From Actinorhabdospora filicis (lineage in GTDB: Bacteria > Actinomycetota > Actinomycetes > Mycobacteriales > Micromonosporaceae): a stretch of 64,000 nt of DNA. The notes under the pieces are model-generated. The model was not told where the DNA came from. It searched no databases and saw only the letters and a program-made list of their open reading frames with translations. Of the stretch, positions 44,838-52,913 are shown piece by piece (within the stretch, counting starts at the first letter, position 1; the number at the start of each line of letters is the position of its first letter). A program made the translations under genes and the position numbers. The stretch is taken from the NCBI RefSeq assembly GCF_030269765.1, contig NZ_BSTX01000004.1:380990-444989 (forward strand), in the 5' to 3' direction.

Positions 44838-45554
44838 TCACTTAGAGTTCGCCCGGCGGCCCACCGCCAGTAGCAGCGCGCCCACCACGGCGGCGAGGAT
44901 CCCGGCGATGGAGAGCGCGAAAGCGGTGCCGGGGCCGCCGATCGAGGGCCCGGTGACGTCGATGATGCGGTGCAGCGAGTAGGCCACGCCGAGCCCGCAG
45001 CCCACCGCGATCAGCAGCAGCCCGAGCCGGGCGGCGCCGGTGGTGGCGCGACGATGCCGCAGGCAGCCCTCGCCGACGTAGGCCAGGCACAGGCCGAGGA
45101 ACCCGGTGTAGGCCGCCAGGTAGACGGTGACGCCCGGGACGTCGGCGTGGTCAGGTCCCAGCAGCAGGAGCGGGTCGACGTCGGCGGGACGGACGGCGAT
45201 CGCGCGCTCCGCCGACCACGTGAGCACCGCGAAGGCGACGGCCAGTCCGGCGGTCCAGGCCGCGATGACGCGGGTGCCGCCGCGGCCGGTGGCGTGGGCG
45301 GTGAAGACGGCCATCGCCGCCACGGTCGCCATCGCGGCGGCGTGCTGCGCCAGGCGCAGCCGCACCAGGCCGGGCCCGGCCGCGACGGCGTCCATCAGCG
45401 GCGGCCAGCCCAGCAGCAGGGCGAGCCCGGAGAGCCCGATGGCGGTGGTGAGCCACCCGGCCGCGGCGTCGCGGCGGACGCGGAGGAACCGCACGGCGGC
45501 GACGGCGAGGGCGAGCGCGGCGACGGTGAGTTGCGCGAGATCCGTTGAAACCAA
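44838..45554 (-). CDS. Seven-helix membrane protein (MAB_1171c-like N-terminal part)
   Basis: 238 residues. Seven hydrophobic segments, including LTVAALALAVAAVRFL, WLTTAIGLSGLALLLGW, VIAAWTAGLAVAFAVLTW, VTVYLAAYTGFLGLCLAYV, LGLLLIAVGCGLGVAYSLH and FALSIAGILAAVVGALLLAVG. The layout matches the membrane half of actinobacterial MAB_1171c-type proteins (often ~400 residues), but the soluble C-terminal half (DUF6545) is absent; the gene stops normally. These genes commonly sit beside HTH regulators. Function unknown. Confidence 0.7.
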   Translation of the reverse strand: MVSTDLAQLTVAALALAVAAVRFLRVRRDAAAGWLTTAIGLSGLALLLGWPPLMDAVAAGPGLVRLRLAQHAAAMATVAAMAVFTAHATGRGGTRVIAAWTAGLAVAFAVLTWSAERAIAVRPADVDPLLLLGPDHADVPGVTVYLAAYTGFLGLCLAYVGEGCLRHRRATTGAARLGLLLIAVGCGLGVAYSLHRIIDVTGPSIGGPGTAFALSIAGILAAVVGALLLAVGRRANSK

Positions 45555-45586
45555 GGGCTCACGCTAGAGCAGCCGGGGCGCGCGCG

Positions 45587-45943
45587 TCACGGTCGCATGC
45601 CGCGCAGCACCGTCGCGATCGCCTCCTCGGGCGCGAAGAAGCCCTCCGGCGCGGCCATGCGGTTCGTCATCAGTCCATCCAGGACGGCCAGGAGCGTCCA
45701 GAGGTCTTCGCGCGGCCGGGCCGAGCCCAGCGCGCTCACCCAGGGCAGCGCCCAGGTCTCCAGTTCCTCGCGGGTGGCGGCGATCTTGCGTTCGCGCCAG
45801 GTCCGCGTCTCCAGTTCCAGCAGGCGGTCGAGGACGCCCTCCACCAGTGCGTCCCGGGTGCGGAACACGTTCGAGGCCGAGCCCTGCGGGAGGCCGGCCT
45901 GGGCGTCCACCGTGCGGTGGGTCAGGTGCCGGGGTCCCCGGGT
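45587..45943 (-). pseudogene. TetR regulator lacking its N-terminus
   Basis: About 115 C-terminal residues of a TetR protein are intact, beginning RHLTHRTVDAQAGLPQGSASNVF, the second and third helices of the HTH, followed by TRDALVEGVLDRLLELE and a ligand domain ending GFFAPEEAIATVLRG. The first ~30 residues including the start and helix 1 are missing. Upstream of residue R the frame runs directly into antisense sequence of the FAD monooxygenase. In normal divergent TetR/monooxygenase pairs an intergenic promoter lies here, so both 5' ends and the promoters have been deleted. Confidence 0.75.
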
Positions 45944-45948
45944 GCCCA

Positions 45949-46687
45949 GGATCGGCGGGCTGGCCGCCGCCGTGGGTTTGCAGGAGCGCGGCTGGGACGT
46001 GACGGTGCTGGAGCGGTCGGCGGCGCTGCCGGAGACCGGGACGGCGCTGGGGATCTGGCCGCAGGCGCTGGGCGCGCTGGACGGGCTGGGGCTCGGCGAC
46101 GCCGTCCGCGCGGCGGGCCGCGCGCAGGAGGACGGCGTGGTGCTGCGGCCGGACGGGTCGCGGATCGGGACGCTGAGGGTGGGCCGGATGCGGGAGCCGG
46201 TCCGGCTGATCATGCGGCCGGTGCTGCTGGGCCTGCTGTACGGGCGGCTGGCGCCCGGCACCGTCCGGTTCGGGCACTCGGCCGAGGACGTGCCCGAGGC
46301 GGACGTCGTGATCGCCGCCGACGGGATCCGTTCGCGCATCAGGGAACGGCTGCTCGGTGAGCGGTACGCGCTGCGGCCCGCCGGAGGTCACGTGTGGCGG
46401 GGGACGTCCTCGGCGTCGATCGCCACCGGCGGTGAGGTGTGGGGCCGGGGACGCAAGTTCGGCTTCACGCCGCAGGCCGACGGCCTGACCAACTTCTACG
46501 CGGTGCGATACGCCCCGATGCCCGAGACGGCCGACATCGGCGAGCTGCGGGAGGCCTTCGGGGGCTGGTGCGATCCGGTCACGGCGGTGCTGGACGGCGT
46601 CCGGCCCGGCGGGCCGGACGGCTGACCGCGCGGCGGCACACGGGCCTGCGGGACACCGTCGCGCGGGCCCTGCCGGCCCTCGGCTAG
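45949..46687 (+). pseudogene. FAD-dependent monooxygenase remnant (5' end and internal part deleted)
   Basis: The reading begins within the dinucleotide-binding motif (…IGGLAAAVGLQERGWDVTVLERS) without the usual MxxxVVGAG start. The next parts are ordinary: GTALGIWPQALGALDGLGLG, the AADGIRSRIRERLLG DG motif and WRGTSSASIA. After GGWCDPVTAVLDGV (~46600) the frame stops at 46625. The expected second FAD motif (GDAAHAM...) and following ~100 residues are absent. A fragment in another frame, RRHTGLRDTVARALPALG to 46687, matches the usual C-terminal tail. So one deletion removed the 5' end and a second removed an internal block with a frameshift. Confidence 0.75.
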
Positions 46688-47217
46688 ATCGACGCGCCCA
46701 GCGAGCGGGCCAGGTCCGGGTCGCAGACGTGCAGGTCCTTGTCGGGCGCGCGGTCGCCGAGGCGGTCGGTGAGCATGACGGTCCGCATGGCGGGCAGGAC
46801 GCCGGAGGCGGTGAGCTTCTCCGCGTCGTACCCGGCGGTGCACAGCACGAGGGCCCGGCGGGCGGTGAGGCGGACGGGTTTGTAGGCGTCGCCGACGGTC
46901 CAGACGCGGTCGAACCAGCCCTTGAGGATCGCCGGGCAGTCGGCCCACCAGACGGGGTAGACGAAGGCCCAGACCTCGGCGGCGGCCAGCAGCGCGTGCT
47001 CGGCGGCCACGTCTTCGGGGACGGGCGCGCCGGGCGCGCGGCCGCTCTCGCGGGCGAGCTCGGCCGCGCTCAGCTCGGGCCGGAATCCCTTGGCGTACAG
47101 GTCGGACAGGGTGTGGGCGTGACCGGCGGCGGTGAGTCCGGCGACGAAGGCGTCGAGGACCGCGCGGGTCTGCCCGGGGCCGCCGGGGTGTGCGTAGACG
47201 ATGTGGACGAGGCTCAT
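46684..47217 (-). CDS. Flavodoxin-fold NAD(P)H oxidoreductase (NQO1/KefF-like)
   Basis: 177 residues. Flavodoxin_2 family: VHIVYAHPGGPGQTRAVLDAF at the N-terminus, DLYAKGFRPELSAAE, a FMN/FAD-binding FVYPVWWADCPAILKGWFDRVW around residues 83-104, and LCTAGYDAEKL. Such enzymes reduce quinones with NAD(P)H in two-electron steps. Its start overlaps the upstream reductase stop by 4 bases, so the two are coupled. Its 3' end overlaps the monooxygenase pseudogene tail by 4 bases. Confidence 0.85.
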   Translation of the reverse strand: MSLVHIVYAHPGGPGQTRAVLDAFVAGLTAAGHAHTLSDLYAKGFRPELSAAELARESGRAPGAPVPEDVAAEHALLAAAEVWAFVYPVWWADCPAILKGWFDRVWTVGDAYKPVRLTARRALVLCTAGYDAEKLTASGVLPAMRTVMLTDRLGDRAPDKDLHVCDPDLARSLGASI

Positions 47218-47765
47218 CCGGCGAAGAAGGTCTCGGCGGCGGCGAGGGCCTTGGCGTCCTGTTCCATGTCGCCGGGACGGTTGGCGTAGCCCAGTAGCGC
47301 GCCCTTCCAGGTCATGCCCATGTACTCGCCGGAGATGCGCAGGGTCTCCTCCAGCGGCTTGGCGAAGACCGGGTCCTCCTCGCTGATCGCCGAGACGGCC
47401 CAGATGTTGCGGCCGGCCATGTTCTGCCGGAAGTCGGCGCCGGGCACGCGCAGCCAGGCCGACCAGTAGTCGAGGTACTTCTTGACCGGCGCCGAGACCG
47501 AGTACCAGTACAGCGGGGAGGCGATGACGAGGTCGGTGGCGGCGAGGGTGGCGTCCAGCAGCGTCTTCTCGTTGCCGGTCGGGACGGTGTACTCGCGGGT
47601 GCCGTCGTGGCGGATGTCCTCGAAGTCGGGCAGGGAGAGCTCACGGAGGTCGAGCCACGTCTGCGCCACATCCCCCGGGAGCGCGGCGGCGGCGCGGCGG
47701 GTGAGGAACTCGGTGTTGCCTCCGGGGCGCGAGCTGCCGAGGATGAAGACGAAATGGCGGGACAT
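47214..47765 (-). CDS. NAD(P)H-dependent flavodoxin-family oxidoreductase
   Basis: 183 residues. FMN-reductase-like flavodoxin fold: FILGSSRPGGNTEFLTRRAA, WLDLRELSLPDFEDIRHDG, VIASPLYWYSVSAPVKKYLDYWSAWL (short pieces), and WAVSAISEEDP. First gene of a two-gene reductase operon with a 4-base overlap. A symmetric element at 47791-47810 lies just upstream of the start and is likely its operator, but no regulator is adjacent (HTH gene at 48352 is on the same strand upstream). Substrate unknown. Confidence 0.85.
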   Translation of the reverse strand: MSRHFVFILGSSRPGGNTEFLTRRAAAALPGDVAQTWLDLRELSLPDFEDIRHDGTREYTVPTGNEKTLLDATLAATDLVIASPLYWYSVSAPVKKYLDYWSAWLRVPGADFRQNMAGRNIWAVSAISEEDPVFAKPLEETLRISGEYMGMTWKGALLGYANRPGDMEQDAKALAAAETFFAG

Positions 47766-47790
47766 GGCCGCTCCAAACTTGATCGAGCAA

Positions 47791-47810
47791 ATGATGTACG
47801 CGCATATAAT
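47791..47810. promoter_or_regulatory. Near-palindromic operator upstream of the reductase pair
   Basis: ATGATGTACGCGCATATAAT is an imperfect 20-base palindrome (ATnATnTnCGCGnAnATnAT) 26 bases before the start of the 47765 gene. It covers a likely -10 region (ATTATA on the minus strand). Such spacing suits HxlR or MarR-type repressors of quinone reductases. Confidence 0.45.
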
Positions 47811-47878
47811 CTGCCGGGGGCGGGTGACATGTCAAGTGCCAAGTGGGTGAGCGGGCTCTCCGCCGGCGAACCGCTCGC

Positions 47879-48355
47879 TCAGCCGGACGGCGACAGGTAG
47901 TAGTGCAGCACCGCAGGACGCCCGTCCGGCGCGATCCACTCCGCCGTCGCGGTGTGCACCCGCGTCCAGCCCTCGCCCTCGTAGAGCGCGATCGCCTTGG
48001 CCGCGCCCGATTCCACGTCCAGGACCGCCCGGCGGCCCAGGGCACCGGCGCCCGCCACCGCGTCCCGCAGCAGCGCCCGCGCCAGGCCGCCGCGACGCGC
48101 GGACGGCGCGACGAACAGCCGCGACACCCAGGCCACGTCCTCGCGACGCAGGCCCAGCGCGGCGGGCGGCTCGCCGTCGACGAGGCCGACGTGCCCGTCC
48201 ACGTCACCCGAGACGCGGGCGAGCAGGAGCCCCTGGGGCGTCAGCCATCCGGCCGGATCGGCGGGCCAGGCCGCCGGGTAGCGGTCGGCCTCGAAGACCG
48301 CGCGCAGGGCCGACACGCAGCCCGGCAGGTCCACAGTGGAGCGGTCGCGGATCAC
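47879..48355 (-). CDS. GNAT-family acetyltransferase
   Basis: 158 residues from the GTG at 48355, overlapping the HTH gene stop by 4 bases. GNAT hallmarks: VIRDRSTVDLPGCVSALRAVFE at the N-terminus, WVSRLFVAPSARRGGLARALLRDAV (motif A, acetyl-CoA pyrophosphate loop, residues ~88-112 in parts) and AIALYEGEGWTRV near 135. Substrate could be an amine or a small molecule; no evidence decides. Translationally coupled to the HTH regulator, hence probably part of the same stress-response unit. Confidence 0.85.
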   Translation of the reverse strand: MIRDRSTVDLPGCVSALRAVFEADRYPAAWPADPAGWLTPQGLLLARVSGDVDGHVGLVDGEPPAALGLRREDVAWVSRLFVAPSARRGGLARALLRDAVAGAGALGRRAVLDVESGAAKAIALYEGEGWTRVHTATAEWIAPDGRPAVLHYYLSPSG

Positions 48356-49167
48356 GATGCCATGACTCCCAGCATGTCGAGGGCGTTCCTGGTCGGCGAG
48401 CCCGAGGGCGCGTTGTACAGGATCACCCGCTGGCCCGACTCGTCCGGCAGCAGCATGTTCTCGAAGGACAGCTCCAGGTCCCCCGCGACCGGGTGGGCGA
48501 GGCGCTTGACGCCGAAGGTGCAGGTGCGTACCGGGTGCTTCGCCCAGATCGCGGTGAACTCCGGGCTCTTCACCGACAGTTCGCCGATCAGCTCGGCCAG
48601 CCGCCGGTCGTCGGGATGCGCGGCGGCGACCATCCGCAGGGAGGCCACCGCCAGCCGGGCCTCCTCGTCCCACTCGGTGTACATGGCGCGGGCGCGCTCG
48701 TCCAGGAACAGCAGGCGCAGCAGGTTCGGGCGCTCCTCGAAGGGGACGTGACCGGCGACGACCGCGTGGCCCAGCCGGTTCCAGGCGAGCACGTCGTTGC
48801 GGCGGTCCAGGATCACCGCCGGGACGGCGTCCATCGCCTCGATGAGCTGCCGCGCGGCCGGGCGGACGGGCTCGGCGCGCGCCGGGCGGCGGGGCCTGGC
48901 CGGGCGGGCCAGGTTGCGCAGGTGCGCGCGCTCGTCCTCGCCCAGGCGCAGGGCGCGGGCGATGGCGTCCAGGACCGCGTCCGAGGCGTTCTGGCTCTGC
49001 CCCTGCTCCAGCCGCGTGTAGTAGGCCGCGCTGACGCCCGCCAGCTGCGCCAGCTCCTCCCGGCGCAGGCCCGGGACGCGGCGGCGCGCGCCGTAGGAGG
49101 TCAGGCCCACCTCGTCGGGGGACAGCAGGGCGCGGCGGGAGCGCAGGAAATCGCCGAGTTCGCTCAT
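48352..49167 (-). CDS. XRE-type regulator with MmyB-like ligand domain
   Basis: 271 residues. N-terminal HTH_3-like domain: LGDFLRSRRALLSPDEVGL, VPGLRREELAQLAGVSAAYYTRLEQGQ (residues ~32-58, in short pieces). The C-terminal ~170 residues are the MmyB-like PAS-type domain: VILDRRNDVLAWNRLGHAV near 118, RLLFLDERAR, and the closing HPVAGDLELSFENMLLPDESGQRVILYNA. This class commonly represses a divergent exporter or dehydrogenase gene; here a DHA2 exporter lies on the other side of a 141-base gap containing a CCAGGTGTCTGG element near 49235. Confidence 0.88.
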   Translation of the reverse strand: MSELGDFLRSRRALLSPDEVGLTSYGARRRVPGLRREELAQLAGVSAAYYTRLEQGQSQNASDAVLDAIARALRLGEDERAHLRNLARPARPRRPARAEPVRPAARQLIEAMDAVPAVILDRRNDVLAWNRLGHAVVAGHVPFEERPNLLRLLFLDERARAMYTEWDEEARLAVASLRMVAAAHPDDRRLAELIGELSVKSPEFTAIWAKHPVRTCTFGVKRLAHPVAGDLELSFENMLLPDESGQRVILYNAPSGSPTRNALDMLGVMAS

Positions 49168-49308
49168 GGCTCCAGTCTGCGCGCAAGATCAGCGCGCGGC
49201 CAGCGGTGAGGGTGTCCCTGCCGGGGCTAGGAAAACCAGGTGTCTGGCTGGGGTCTTGGGGCGGCGGCAACCTGATCACGACTCATGGAGACCACATCGG
49301 GAGAAGCC

Positions 49309-50688
49309 ATGTTGATGGAGAAGACCCGCCCCGCCGCGATGACCGGGCGGCAGCGCCTCGTCCTCGTCGTCCTGCTCACCGCGCAGTTCATGCTCGCCGT
49401 CGACTTCAGCATCCTGGGCGTCGCACTCCCGGTGATCGGTGAGGGACTCGGCTTCGGGCTCGGCGCGCTCCAGTGGATCGCGACCGGGTTCGCGCTGGCG
49501 GCGGCGGGGTTCACGCTGCTGTCGGGACGCGTCGCCGACCTGTTCGGGCGGCGCCGGCTGTTCCTGGGCGGCATGGCGGTGCTGGGCCTGTCGTCGCTGG
49601 CCGGCGGGCTGGCGCAGACGCCGGAGGTGCTGCTCTCGGCGCGCGTCGTCCAGGGCCTGGCCACCGCCGTGGTCACCCCGGCGGGACTGGCGCTGCTGAC
49701 CACGGCCTTCCAGGGGCCGCTGCGGGCGAAGGCGCTCGGCCTCAACGGCGCGCTCATGTCGGCCGGGTTCACCGCCGGGTCCATCCTCGGCGGGCTGCTG
49801 ACCGACCTGCTCAGCTGGCGGTGGGCGTTCTTCATCAACGTGCCGGTGGCGCTGTTCGTGCTGATCGCCGCGCCGATGCTGCTGACGGAGAGCCGCCCGG
49901 CGACCCGCGAGAAGCTGGACGTGCCCGGCGCGGTCACCGTCACCGGCGGCCTGCTGGCGCTGGTCTACGCGCTGACCCGGGCCGGTGAGCACGGCTTCGC
50001 CGACCCGGTGGCGCTCGGCGGCTTCGCGCTGGGCGCGGTCCTGCTGGCCGCGTTCTGGGCGATCGAGAAGCGCCAGGCGAACCCGCTGGTCCCGGTGCGG
50101 ATCCTCAAGCGCCGCACGGTGGTGTGGGGCAACCTGGCCGGGCTGATCGCCTTCGCCACCGAGACGTCCCTGGTGTTCCTGCTGACCCTCTACCTCCAGA
50201 AGGTCCTGGGCTACTCGGCGCTGGCCACCGGCCTGTCCTTCGGCGTCCTGGGCGCCGGGACGGTCATCGGCGGGGTCTTCGCGCCGAAGGTGATCGCCCG
50301 CCTCGGGACGCGGGCCGCGCTGGTGGCGGGACTGGCGGTGCAGGCCGCGTCCACGGTCCCGCTGTTCTTCCTGGGGACGGGATCCGGCTGGCTGCCGGTG
50401 CTGCTGGTGGCGACCTTCGCCGGGGGCGTGGGCAACATGGTCGCGATCGTCGGGTTCATGGTGACGGCGACCTCGGGCCTGCCCGACGCCGAGCAGGGCC
50501 TGGCGACCGGGCTGGCCACGATGACGCAGCAGGTCGGGATCACCCTGGGGATCCCGGTGATGAGCGCGGTGGTGGCCGCCCACCCGGAGTCGGTCCTCAA
50601 TGGAGTGACGATCGCGGTGGCGGTGAACGCGGCCCTGGTGGTCCTCGGGCTGGTCACCAGCCGGGCATTCCTCCGGAAGCACGGGTAG
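49309..50688 (+). CDS. DHA2-family MFS drug exporter
   Basis: 459 residues from the ATG at 49309, with GGGAG upstream; an ATG at 49285 would add 8. Fourteen predicted helices. Signatures: LDFSIL-like VDFSILGVALPVIGEGL in helix 1, GRVADLFGRRRLFLGG in loop 2-3, GxxxGPxxGG analogue AGSILGGLLTDLLSWRWAFFINVP (motif C, helix 5, in parts). The EmrB/QacA-like length and helix number fit drug:H+ antiporters. Probably repressed by the divergent XRE/MmyB-like regulator. A terminator follows the stop. Confidence 0.87.
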   Translation: MLMEKTRPAAMTGRQRLVLVVLLTAQFMLAVDFSILGVALPVIGEGLGFGLGALQWIATGFALAAAGFTLLSGRVADLFGRRRLFLGGMAVLGLSSLAGGLAQTPEVLLSARVVQGLATAVVTPAGLALLTTAFQGPLRAKALGLNGALMSAGFTAGSILGGLLTDLLSWRWAFFINVPVALFVLIAAPMLLTESRPATREKLDVPGAVTVTGGLLALVYALTRAGEHGFADPVALGGFALGAVLLAAFWAIEKRQANPLVPVRILKRRTVVWGNLAGLIAFATETSLVFLLTLYLQKVLGYSALATGLSFGVLGAGTVIGGVFAPKVIARLGTRAALVAGLAVQAASTVPLFFLGTGSGWLPVLLVATFAGGVGNMVAIVGFMVTATSGLPDAEQGLATGLATMTQQVGITLGIPVMSAVVAAHPESVLNGVTIAVAVNAALVVLGLVTSRAFLRKHG

Positions 50689-50697
50689 AGCCCGCGG

Positions 50698-50727
50698 AAG
50701 GCGGGGACCACGACGGTCCCCGCCTTC
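50698..50727. terminator. Terminator between convergent exporter and permease genes
   Basis: A 12-bp perfect stem (AAGGCGGGGACC) with a 5-base loop, ten bases after the exporter stop and four before the minus-strand permease stop. Serves both strands. Confidence 0.8.
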
Positions 50728-50730
50728 TCG

Positions 50731-51549
50731 CTACTTGTCGCGGGTGAGCGCGAAGCCGGTCATGAACGGCCGCTGCAACGCCAGGAACACCAGGATCGGC
50801 GGGACCGAGGCGAGCAGCGCGCCCATCAGCAGCGGCCCGTAGGACTGCCCCTCACCGGCCTGCTGGAGCGTGGCCAGCCCGACCTGGACGACCTGCTGGT
50901 CGCGGTCGGACACCGACAGCAGCGGCCACAGGTACATGTTCCAGCCGTAGAGGAACTGGATCACGAACAGCGCGCCGATCACGTTCCACGACATCGGGAT
51001 CAGCACCCGGACCAGGAACTGGAGCGGGTTGGCGCCGTCCAGCTGCGCCGCCTCCGACAGGTTCGCCGGGAGGTTGGCGAAGTGCTGCCGGAACAGGAAC
51101 GCCGCCGTGGCCGAGGCCAGGAACGGGACGGTTAGCCCGGCCAGTGAGTCTGACATGCCGAGGTCGTCGACGATGCGGAACAGCGCCAGGATCGACACCT
51201 CGGTCGGCATCATCAGCGTCACCAGCACCAGCACGAAGACCACCGAGCGGCCCGGGAACCGGAAGTACACGAAGGCCAGGCCCGCCAGGATGCCGGTGAC
51301 CGCCTTGCCGGTGGCGATCAGCGCCGACATGACCGTGGAGTTGAGCATGTAGCGCCACAGGTCCCGGTCGTTCCAGACGGTGGAGAAGTTGTCCAGAAAG
51401 GACTCGCCCGGGGTGAGCCGGAAGTTGACCAGCTGCGAGTTGTTCTGCGAGGACCCCAGCAGTGCGTACACGACCGGCGCGCACAGCAGCGCACAGATCA
51501 CGATGAGCGCCAGGTGGGTGAACGGCCGCCGCTTCTTCCTACTGGCCAT
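50731..51549 (-). CDS. Ugp/MalG-type ABC sugar transporter permease
   Basis: 272 residues. Six helices and the EAA loop SEAAQLDGANPLQFLVRVLIPMS (residues ~165-190, in parts), typical of MalG/UgpE permeases. N-terminus RKKRRPFTHLALIVICALL. The start overlaps the stop of the other permease by 11 bases, so they are coupled. QNNSQLVNF and the helix spacing favour the glycerol-3-phosphate (UgpE) group over maltose, but substrate assignment is tentative. No ATPase gene is in this operon. Confidence 0.85.
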   Translation of the reverse strand: MASRKKRRPFTHLALIVICALLCAPVVYALLGSSQNNSQLVNFRLTPGESFLDNFSTVWNDRDLWRYMLNSTVMSALIATGKAVTGILAGLAFVYFRFPGRSVVFVLVLVTLMMPTEVSILALFRIVDDLGMSDSLAGLTVPFLASATAAFLFRQHFANLPANLSEAAQLDGANPLQFLVRVLIPMSWNVIGALFVIQFLYGWNMYLWPLLSVSDRDQQVVQVGLATLQQAGEGQSYGPLLMGALLASVPPILVFLALQRPFMTGFALTRDK

Positions 51550-52906
51550 AGTGGACCCTCCTGCCGGTGACGCGGAACTGCCAGGCGGTCACCGCCAGGA
51601 CCATCGCGAACAGGATCAGCGAGCGCGCCGCCCCGTCCCCGGTCCATTCCTGCGCCAGGACCACCGAGGTCATCGCGTCCACCGTGGCGCCGGACGGGCC
51701 GCCCTTGGTGAGGTAGTCGATGGTCCCGAAGATCTCGAAGAAGGCGTAGGTCACGTTGGTGACGACGAGGAAGAACGTGATGGGGGTGAGCGCCGGGAGG
51801 ATGAAGTGGCGCAGCCGCTGCCAGGCGTTGGCGCCGTCCAGCCGGGCCGCCTCCAGCATGTTCTTCGAGACGTTCTGCAGACCGGCGATGTAGAAGAGGA
51901 TGGTGAAGCCGAGGGTCTTCCACACGCTGGCCACGATCACCAGGCCGCGCGCCAGCACCGGATCGGTGCGGTAGTTGGGCATCTGCCAGGGCGTCAGGGC
52001 CTCGAACAGGTGCCCGGCGATGCCGGTGAGCGGGTCGAACATGACGAAGAACAGGATCCCGGCGATCGGCGGGCTGATCGCGAAGGGCCAGATCAGCAGC
52101 GTCCGGTACACCGCGCGGCCCTTGATGGGCTGCGAGACCAGCAGCGCGATGCCGAGCCCGGCGGCGAGTCCGATGAGGACGGTGCCGCCCGACAGGATCA
52201 TCGTGGTGGTGAAGACCGAGCGGTAGGTCGCGCCGAACAGCGAGGCCGCCCCGGTGACGAGGACGGCGCCCAGCAGCCAGCCGCGCACCCGCCGCGTCAG
52301 CCGCAGCCGGGAGAGGTCGCCGTTGCGCAGCATCCAGGCCACCGCGGCCACCACGACCAGCGCCACCAGCGGGACCACGAACCACCACTCCAGGCTCGGG
52401 CCGAGCAGGGCGGTGTAGTTGTCGACGCAGATGAAGCGCTCGATGGGGTTGCCGCGCCGGGTGCGCTGCGCCGACAGCCGCAGCGTCTCGGCGAGCGGCC
52501 AGTACAGGAAGACCGCGAGAACCACCAGCGTGGGCAGCAGGAGCAGCAGCGATACCGGGGCGCCGCCGCGGAAGGTGCTGGCGTCGGCCCGGTCGTCGAG
52601 GTTGGCCGCGCCGCCGGGCATGGACAGCGCGCGGCCGATCCAGGCCGCCGCGGCGACCAGGACGGCCGAGCCGGCGCAGAAGGCGACCACGCCGACGCCG
52701 ACGTCCAGGCCGGTGCGGCCGGGCTCGAAGGTGCACGAGCCGAGCGGCACCATCGTCAGCAGCGGGCCCAGGAGGGCGGCCGGGGCGACGACGAACGCGC
52801 CGCGCCGGCCGGGCAGTCCGGCGTTGCGCCAGACCGCCCAGCCGACGAGGGCGCCGATGAGGGTGACCGCCGCGAACAGCGGCGGCATCAGCGGATAGAT
52901 CGGCAC
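51539..52906 (-). CDS. Ugp/MalF-type ABC transporter permease with extra N-terminal helices
   Basis: 455 residues, about 150 more than a usual UgpA. The standard permease part is at ~200-455 with the EAA loop LEAARLDGANAWQRLRHFILP (~355-375) and TYRSVFTTTMILSG near 230. Before it are a pair of N-terminal helices (residues 1-90), a soluble segment (PGGAANLDDRADASTF) and two more helices, giving a MalF-like extra module. The start lies 7 bases after the lipoprotein stop. It partners with the downstream permease. Confidence 0.83.
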   Translation of the reverse strand: MPIYPLMPPLFAAVTLIGALVGWAVWRNAGLPGRRGAFVVAPAALLGPLLTMVPLGSCTFEPGRTGLDVGVGVVAFCAGSAVLVAAAAWIGRALSMPGGAANLDDRADASTFRGGAPVSLLLLLPTLVVLAVFLYWPLAETLRLSAQRTRRGNPIERFICVDNYTALLGPSLEWWFVVPLVALVVVAAVAWMLRNGDLSRLRLTRRVRGWLLGAVLVTGAASLFGATYRSVFTTTMILSGGTVLIGLAAGLGIALLVSQPIKGRAVYRTLLIWPFAISPPIAGILFFVMFDPLTGIAGHLFEALTPWQMPNYRTDPVLARGLVIVASVWKTLGFTILFYIAGLQNVSKNMLEAARLDGANAWQRLRHFILPALTPITFFLVVTNVTYAFFEIFGTIDYLTKGGPSGATVDAMTSVVLAQEWTGDGAARSLILFAMVLAVTAWQFRVTGRRVHYGQ

Positions 52907-52913
52907 GTGTGCG

